DNA of 10,553 nt, from contig DXWR01000291.1 of the NCBI GenBank assembly GCA_019416775.1, forward strand, positions 1-10,553. The letters run 5' to 3'. Under the pieces are notes generated by a model, which did not search any database, had not been told where the DNA came from, and was given only the letters and a program-made list of their open reading frames with translations. Below are positions 6,427-10,553 of this stretch, in pieces; position 1 is the first letter of the stretch, and every line of letters begins with the position of its first letter. Source of the DNA: Oscillospiraceae bacterium (GTDB taxonomy: Bacteria; Bacillota; Clostridia; Oscillospirales; Ruminococcaceae). Both the position numbers and the translations under genes were made by a program.

Positions 6427-7305
6427 ATGCATACCAAAGATCTATTTTTACGCCCCTATCCCACCTTTTCCTTAGAGGTATTCCCGCCCAAAACCAAGAG
6501 TTCGGTGGAAACCATCTACACCACCCTCAGCGGTTTAAAAGGGCTGCCGGTGGATTTTATTTCGGTGACCTACGGCGCTGGAGGCAGCGACACCCAAAAG
6601 AATAAAACCTGCGAAATTGCCAGTCTCATCAAGCGGGAATACGGCATTGAACCGGTGGCCCACCTGACCTGCGTGTCCTCCACCCGGGAAGAGCTGAAAG
6701 CTACCTTGTCCCAGCTAAAGGAAAACGGCATTGAAAACATCCTGGCTTTGCGGGGGGACATTCCCCAAGGGGTGGAGCCGAAACACGACTTTTATCACGC
6801 CAACGAGCTGGCCAGCTTTATCAAAGCCCACTATCCCGAATGCAACCTGTTGGGGGCCTGCTACCCGGAAGTCCATTCTGAGGCAAAGGATATGGATCAG
6901 GACATTCAAAACCTGAAGCACAAGGTGGACGCCGGGGTAAGCCATCTCATCACCCAGCTGTTTTTCGACAACAGCCACTTCTATTACTTTTTGGAAAAGC
7001 TTCGGGCAGCAGGGGTGGACACCCCGGTGGAAGCGGGAATTATGCCTCTGACCACCGTCAGCCAGGTTCAGCGGATGGTGAGCATGTGCGGCGCCAGCGT
7101 GCCCAACGAACTGAGCACTCTGGTCAACCGCTATGCCGATTCCCCGGAAGATTTGGCCAAGGCAGGCACCGACTACGCCTTAAACCAGATCTACGACCTC
7201 ATCCGCCACGGAGTGGACGGCATCCATCTCTACACCATGAATAATGTGACCCTGGCCCAGACGGTGACCAAGGCGGTGCTTCCCGCTATGGGGAGAAGTC
7301 TATAA
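6427..7305 (+). CDS. metF: 5,10-methylenetetrahydrofolate reductase
   Basis: Flavin-dependent TIM-barrel enzyme that reduces 5,10-methylene-THF to 5-methyl-THF, the methyl donor for the methionine synthase encoded two genes downstream. At 292 aa it has the bacterial length, with only the catalytic domain. Family motifs are SLEVFPPK with the catalytic Glu E17, DFISVTYGAGGS (43-54), HLTC (79-82), NILALRGDIP (104-113), YPEVH (146-150), ITQLFFDN (175-182), GIMPL (204-208) and GIHLYTMN (265-272). The ATG at 6427 follows AAAGGAG (6415-6421) with a 5-nt spacer; an upstream in-frame extension would overlap the acetyltransferase gene and has no support. Its TAA overlaps the next ATG by one base (TAATG), indicating coupled translation. 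Confidence 0.97.
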   Translation: MHTKDLFLRPYPTFSLEVFPPKTKSSVETIYTTLSGLKGLPVDFISVTYGAGGSDTQKNKTCEIASLIKREYGIEPVAHLTCVSSTREELKATLSQLKENGIENILALRGDIPQGVEPKHDFYHANELASFIKAHYPECNLLGACYPEVHSEAKDMDQDIQNLKHKVDAGVSHLITQLFFDNSHFYYFLEKLRAAGVDTPVEAGIMPLTTVSQVQRMVSMCGASVPNELSTLVNRYADSPEDLAKAGTDYALNQIYDLIRHGVDGIHLYTMNNVTLAQTVTKAVLPAMGRSL

Positions 7306-8000
7306 TGCAGCAGATTATCACCCAGTTGGATCGGCAGGAGATTTTGCGGTATCTGGGATGGAAAGGGGGAACCCTTACTCCTCAGATGGAGCAGCTTCTG
7401 GATGAGTGCATCCAATCCACCCTGAACACCATCCGCCCCGCCTACCGCTATCAGCCCTTCCCGTTGGAGATTACTTCCCAGGGAATTGCCGTCACCGGCA
7501 CCGGACTGGTGCTGACAGGAACTTCCATTGCCCGGCATTTAGAGGGGTGTCACAGCGTTTACCTCTTGGCGGGAACCATTGGTCTCGCCCACGAACAGCT
7601 TTTGCGCAAAACCATGCTCACCCGGCCGGATGCCGGAGTGGTGCTTGACAGCTGCGGCTCGGCGGCGGCGGAAGCGGTGGCAGAATTGGCGGACCAGGAA
7701 ATTCAAGCCCAGGTTACCGCCCAAGGGAAGTTCTGCACCCCCCGGTTCAGCCCGGGATACGGGGATCTGCCCTTAACCTGCCAACAACCCCTGCTGGATG
7801 CCCTGCGGGGACTGCAGACCTTGGGCATGACGGTAAACAGCGGCGGGCTACTCTCCCCCAACAAATCGGTAACCGCCATCATCGGGGTGCGGGATACTCC
7901 AACCACCCAAACTCTTTCCCCCTGTGACGCCTGTCTGAAACGGGGAGACTGCGAATTTCGAAGGAGGAATCAGGTTTGCTACCAATCCAAACAAGGCTGA
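7305..8000 (+). CDS. stand-alone methionine synthase reactivation (AdoMet-binding) domain protein
   Basis: This 231-aa protein corresponds to the C-terminal activation domain of E. coli-type MetH, which binds S-adenosylmethionine and re-methylates the cofactor after it oxidises to cob(II)alamin. Evidence is RFSPGYGDLPL (147-157), matching the RxxxGY AdoMet-binding motif (R147, G151, Y152), a conserved core DSCGSAAAEAVAE (115-127), and LLSPNKSVTAIIGV (182-195), like the MxPxKSVSG strand. A tail absent from E. coli MetH carries C207, C210, C216 and C225 (CDACLKRGDC...C) and may hold a metal or iron-sulfur centre; this is inference. The ATG overlaps the metF stop by one base and follows GGGGAG (7290-7295). 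Its 3' end overlaps metH by 25 nt, and metH lacks this domain, so the two products should act together. Confidence 0.92.
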   Translation: MQQIITQLDRQEILRYLGWKGGTLTPQMEQLLDECIQSTLNTIRPAYRYQPFPLEITSQGIAVTGTGLVLTGTSIARHLEGCHSVYLLAGTIGLAHEQLLRKTMLTRPDAGVVLDSCGSAAAEAVAELADQEIQAQVTAQGKFCTPRFSPGYGDLPLTCQQPLLDALRGLQTLGMTVNSGGLLSPNKSVTAIIGVRDTPTTQTLSPCDACLKRGDCEFRRRNQVCYQSKQG

Positions 8001-10366
8001 AAGAAGGAGGCTTTCTGCTGCTGGACGGGGCCATGGGCACCATGCTTCAAGCAGCGCAGGCCCCCATGGGCAAAGTGCCGGAAGCCTTAAACATCACTCA
8101 TCCGGAACTGATCCGCTCCATCCACCAAAGCTATCTGGAAGCAGGGGCTGAAGTAATTTACGCCAACACCTTTGCCGCCAATCCCTACAAAGTTCAGGAC
8201 TGCCCTTATTCCTCCACCCAGCTTATCCAGGCCGGGGTAAAGCTGGCCAAGGAAGCGGCAGACAGCCAAGCCTGGGTGGCGTTGGATTTGGGTCCTATCG
8301 GGGAAATGCTGGCGCCCAACGGCAGCCTATCCTTTGACACCGCCTATGGCTACTACCGGCAGATGGTGCTGGATGGCGCCGCCGCTGGAGCGGATCTGGT
8401 GGTGCTGGAAACCATGACCGATCTGCTGGAGCTGAAAGCGGCCCTGTTGGCGGTGAAGGAAAACAGCCATCTGCCTGTATTCTGCACCATGACCTTTGAG
8501 GAAAACGGCCGGACCTTTGCGGGGGTCAGCGTGGACTGCGCCGCCATCACCTTGGAAGGGCTGGGCGCCGACGCCATCGGCATCAACTGTTCTTTGGGGC
8601 CGGCGGAGATCCTGCCCCTAATTCAACAGATGGCAAACTATACCTCCCTGCCCCTGATCGTGAAAGCCAACGCCGGGCTGCCGGATCTGAATACCGGAGC
8701 CTACAACGTGACAGCAGAGGACTTCTGCCAAGGTGCACAAGCGTTCCTCCGCAGCGGCGTCACCATTTTAGGGGGATGCTGCGGTACCACCCCGGCGTAT
8801 ATTCGCAAACTGCGCACTCTGCTGAACCAAAGCCAACCGGTGAAGCGGGAAGTCAAGCGGGCCAGCCGCCTCTGCTCCGCCAGCCGAATGGTGGAGGTAG
8901 ACCGGGTGCGGATGATCGGAGAACGGATCAACCCCACCGGCAAAAAGAAATTCCAGCAAGCCTTACGGGATCACAACATGAGCTACCTGCTCACCCAAGG
9001 GCTGGAACAGGCCCAGGTAGGAGCAGAAATTTTAGACGTCAACGTAGGCCTGCCGGACATCGACGAAACCGCCATGATGGTAGAGGTGATAGGCCAGCTC
9101 CAAAGCGTGCTGGATCTGCCCTTGCAGCTGGATTCCTCCCACCCGGAAGTCATCGAAGCAGGACTGCGGATCTACAACGGCAAGCCCATCGTCAATTCCG
9201 TCAACGGGGAGCCGGAAGTGCTTCAGCGCATCCTGCCTTTGGTAAAGAAGTACGGCGCCGCTGTGGTGGGCCTGACCATGGACAAGAACGGCATTCCGGA
9301 AACGGCGGAAGAACGGCTGGAAATCGGGAAACGGATTGTTGCCGCCTGTGCCTCCTACGGCATTCCCAAAGAGGACGTCTATCTGGACTGCTTGACCCTC
9401 ACCGTTTCGGTGCAGCAGAAGGAAGCCTTGGAAACCCTAAAGGCAGTGCGTTTGGTGAAGGAGCAGCTTGGGGTGAAGACGGTGCTGGGGGTGTCCAACA
9501 TCTCCTTCGGCCTGCCGGATCGGGAAGTGATCAACACCACCTTCCTCACCCTGGCCATGGAAGCGGGGCTGGATCTCCCCATTCTAAATCCCAACAACGC
9601 CGCTATGGTGGGGGCGGTGGACGCCTTCCACCTCCTCACCGGCAAGGATCTGGGCGGAGAAGCCTTCCTGGCCCGCCATGCCGGACAAAAACCGGCAGCG
9701 CCCCAAACCCAGGCTGCTGCTCCTGCTCAAACCGGCAAGGAAGGGCTGTATCAGGCAGTGCTGGCAGGGCTGAAAGACCAGGCTGGAAGCCTCTGCAAGG
9801 AGCTGTTAGGCACCATGGCTCCCATGGAAGTGGTCAACCAGGTGCTGATTCCCGCCCTGGACCAAGTGGGGGCGGAATTTGAAACCGGCAAGCTGTTTTT
9901 ACCCCAGCTCATCCAATCCGCCACCGCCGCCCAGGCCTCCTTCGAGCAGATCAAGGATTACCTGGCCGCCCATCCCGATCCGGAAGCCAAGGTGCAGAAA
10001 GAAAAGATCATTCTGGCTACGGTGGAAGGAGACGTCCACGACATCGGCAAGAACATCGTTAAGGTGATCCTGGAAAACTACGGTTACCCGGTGATCGATT
10101 TGGGTAAGGATGTGCCGGTGCAGAAGGTGGTGGAGGCAGTGCGGCAGCACGGCGCCAAACTGCTGGGGCTTTCCGCTCTCATGACCACCACTGTGGCCAA
10201 CATGGAAAAGACCATTCAGGCAGTGCGCGAGGCCGGCCTTCCCTGCACCATTATGGTGGGAGGCGCAGTACTGACCCCGGACTACGCCAAAAAGATCGGG
10301 GCGGATTACTACGCCAAGGACGCCAAACAAAGCGCAGACATTGCAAAAAAAGTGCTGGGAGGATAA
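7976..10366 (+). CDS. metH: cobalamin-dependent methionine synthase (without activation domain)
   Basis: Transfers the methyl group of 5-methyl-THF through methylcobalamin to homocysteine. The start is TTG at 7976, supported by AAGGAGG (7961-7967) and an 8-nt spacer; no ATG is as well placed. Domains in 796 aa: homocysteine-binding barrel (about 1-285) with LLDGAMGT and the zinc ligands C205 (GINCSLGP), C268 and C269 (GGCCGTTP); pterin-binding barrel (about 305-560) starting RMIGERINPTG (312-322) with LNPNNAAM (537-544); an Ala/Pro/Gln linker (about 568-588); cobalamin cap (about 590-665); Rossmann cobalamin domain with EGDVHDIGKN, axial H688 and D686 (685-693), and GLSALMTTT (731-739). It stops at GG after the cobalamin domain, compared with about 1,200 aa for E. 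coli MetH; the missing domain is the preceding gene. Confidence 0.97.
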   Translation: MLPIQTRLKEGGFLLLDGAMGTMLQAAQAPMGKVPEALNITHPELIRSIHQSYLEAGAEVIYANTFAANPYKVQDCPYSSTQLIQAGVKLAKEAADSQAWVALDLGPIGEMLAPNGSLSFDTAYGYYRQMVLDGAAAGADLVVLETMTDLLELKAALLAVKENSHLPVFCTMTFEENGRTFAGVSVDCAAITLEGLGADAIGINCSLGPAEILPLIQQMANYTSLPLIVKANAGLPDLNTGAYNVTAEDFCQGAQAFLRSGVTILGGCCGTTPAYIRKLRTLLNQSQPVKREVKRASRLCSASRMVEVDRVRMIGERINPTGKKKFQQALRDHNMSYLLTQGLEQAQVGAEILDVNVGLPDIDETAMMVEVIGQLQSVLDLPLQLDSSHPEVIEAGLRIYNGKPIVNSVNGEPEVLQRILPLVKKYGAAVVGLTMDKNGIPETAEERLEIGKRIVAACASYGIPKEDVYLDCLTLTVSVQQKEALETLKAVRLVKEQLGVKTVLGVSNISFGLPDREVINTTFLTLAMEAGLDLPILNPNNAAMVGAVDAFHLLTGKDLGGEAFLARHAGQKPAAPQTQAAAPAQTGKEGLYQAVLAGLKDQAGSLCKELLGTMAPMEVVNQVLIPALDQVGAEFETGKLFLPQLIQSATAAQASFEQIKDYLAAHPDPEAKVQKEKIILATVEGDVHDIGKNIVKVILENYGYPVIDLGKDVPVQKVVEAVRQHGAKLLGLSALMTTTVANMEKTIQAVREAGLPCTIMVGGAVLTPDYAKKIGADYYAKDAKQSADIAKKVLGG

Positions 10367-10396
10367 ACCGTTCGGCATAATATAGACAAAAAAGTG

Positions 10397-10430
10397 AAAG
10401 CCAGGGCCGCACAAGCCTTGGCTTTTCTTT
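10397..10430 (+). terminator. intrinsic terminator of the tatD-metH cluster
   Basis: AAAGCCAGGGC (10397-10407) pairs with GCCTTGGCTTT (10415-10425), an 11-bp stem with one G-U pair and a 7-nt loop, followed by TTTTCTTT. It lies 31 nt past the metH stop and is the first convincing terminator after the T-box terminator. Confidence 0.9.
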
Positions 10431-10465
10431 GAGGCGAGAAGATGACGATGTAATCTCCTCTGTAT

Positions 10466-10499
10466 CTTTTTCGCTGCCGGACTGGGACAGCGGAAAAAG
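10466..10499. repeat. imperfect inverted repeat downstream of metH
   Basis: CTTTTTC plus GCTG (10466-10476) pairs with CAGC (10488-10491) and GAAAAAG (10493-10499), 11 bp with a single bulged G and an 11-nt loop. The T-run comes before and the A-run after the stem on either strand, so it does not have terminator layout. Role unknown. Confidence 0.4.
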
Positions 10500-10532
10500 C
10501 ATCCGTTAAAATTGGAAATGATTTTTCTCTTT

Positions 10533-10552
10533 TGATAACCAAATAGTTATCA
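10533..10552. promoter_or_regulatory. palindrome, candidate operator at the window edge
   Basis: TGATAAC (10533-10539) and GTTATCA (10546-10552) form a perfect 7-bp dyad with a 6-bp AT-rich centre. The size and form fit a dimeric winged-helix repressor site such as those bound by MarR-family proteins. A weak promoter-like pair TTGGAA (10512-10517) and GATAAC (10534-10539), 16 bp apart, would place the dyad over a -10 element. The gene it would control is outside the window. Confidence 0.4.
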
Positions 10553-10553
10553 T

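Noticed and set aside
8776..9882. 368-aa plus-strand open frame within metH
   Set aside because: Gly/Arg/Pro/Ser-rich out-of-frame translation; metH motifs run through the same bases in frame.

Overview
The window looks like a chromosomal housekeeping segment from a moderately GC-rich member of the Clostridia, perhaps an Oscillospiraceae/Ruminococcaceae-like gut Firmicute. The clues are strong AAGGAG-type ribosome binding sites, a T-box leader, a TTG start codon, two-module MetRS with a C-terminal tRNA-binding domain, and a cobalamin methionine synthase whose reactivation domain is a separate protein. The taxon is an inference from style and gene content, not a database match.

Left part (1-1555): the 3' end of an unidentified gene and a small 68-aa Cys-containing protein run rightward. 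They converge on ilvE (branched-chain aminotransferase, minus strand), and a hairpin at 345-378 lies between the two. ilvE and mntP (manganese exporter) are divergent. The 323-bp gap between them holds one clear sigma-A-type promoter for each gene (17-bp spacers), a 10-bp direct repeat and several short perfect inverted repeats. No known Mn riboswitch was recognised there.

Middle part (1810-4909): mntP is followed by a short orphan ORF (2413-2619) that looks C-terminally truncated. Its stop codon lies inside the -35 element of the next promoter. That promoter drives a well-formed methionine T-box leader (specifier ATG, UGGU antiterminator bulge, competing intrinsic terminator) in front of metG (methionyl-tRNA synthetase).

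Right part (5044-10366): a tightly packed rightward cluster of tatD, a GNAT acetyltransferase, metF (methylenetetrahydrofolate reductase), a stand-alone MetH reactivation-domain protein and metH (cobalamin-dependent methionine synthase without that domain). The last three make one functional unit: 5-methyl-THF production, methyl transfer to homocysteine, and reductive rescue of oxidised cobalamin. No convincing terminator separates metG from tatD, so the Met T-box might also influence this cluster. A good terminator follows metH. The last 120 bp are non-coding and end in a palindrome that could be an operator for a gene beyond the window.

No clearly new biological system is visible. The points most worth a second look are the split methionine synthase with its Cys-rich reactivation partner, the tRNA-acceptor-like hairpin between metG and tatD, and the repeats in the ilvE/mntP divergent region.
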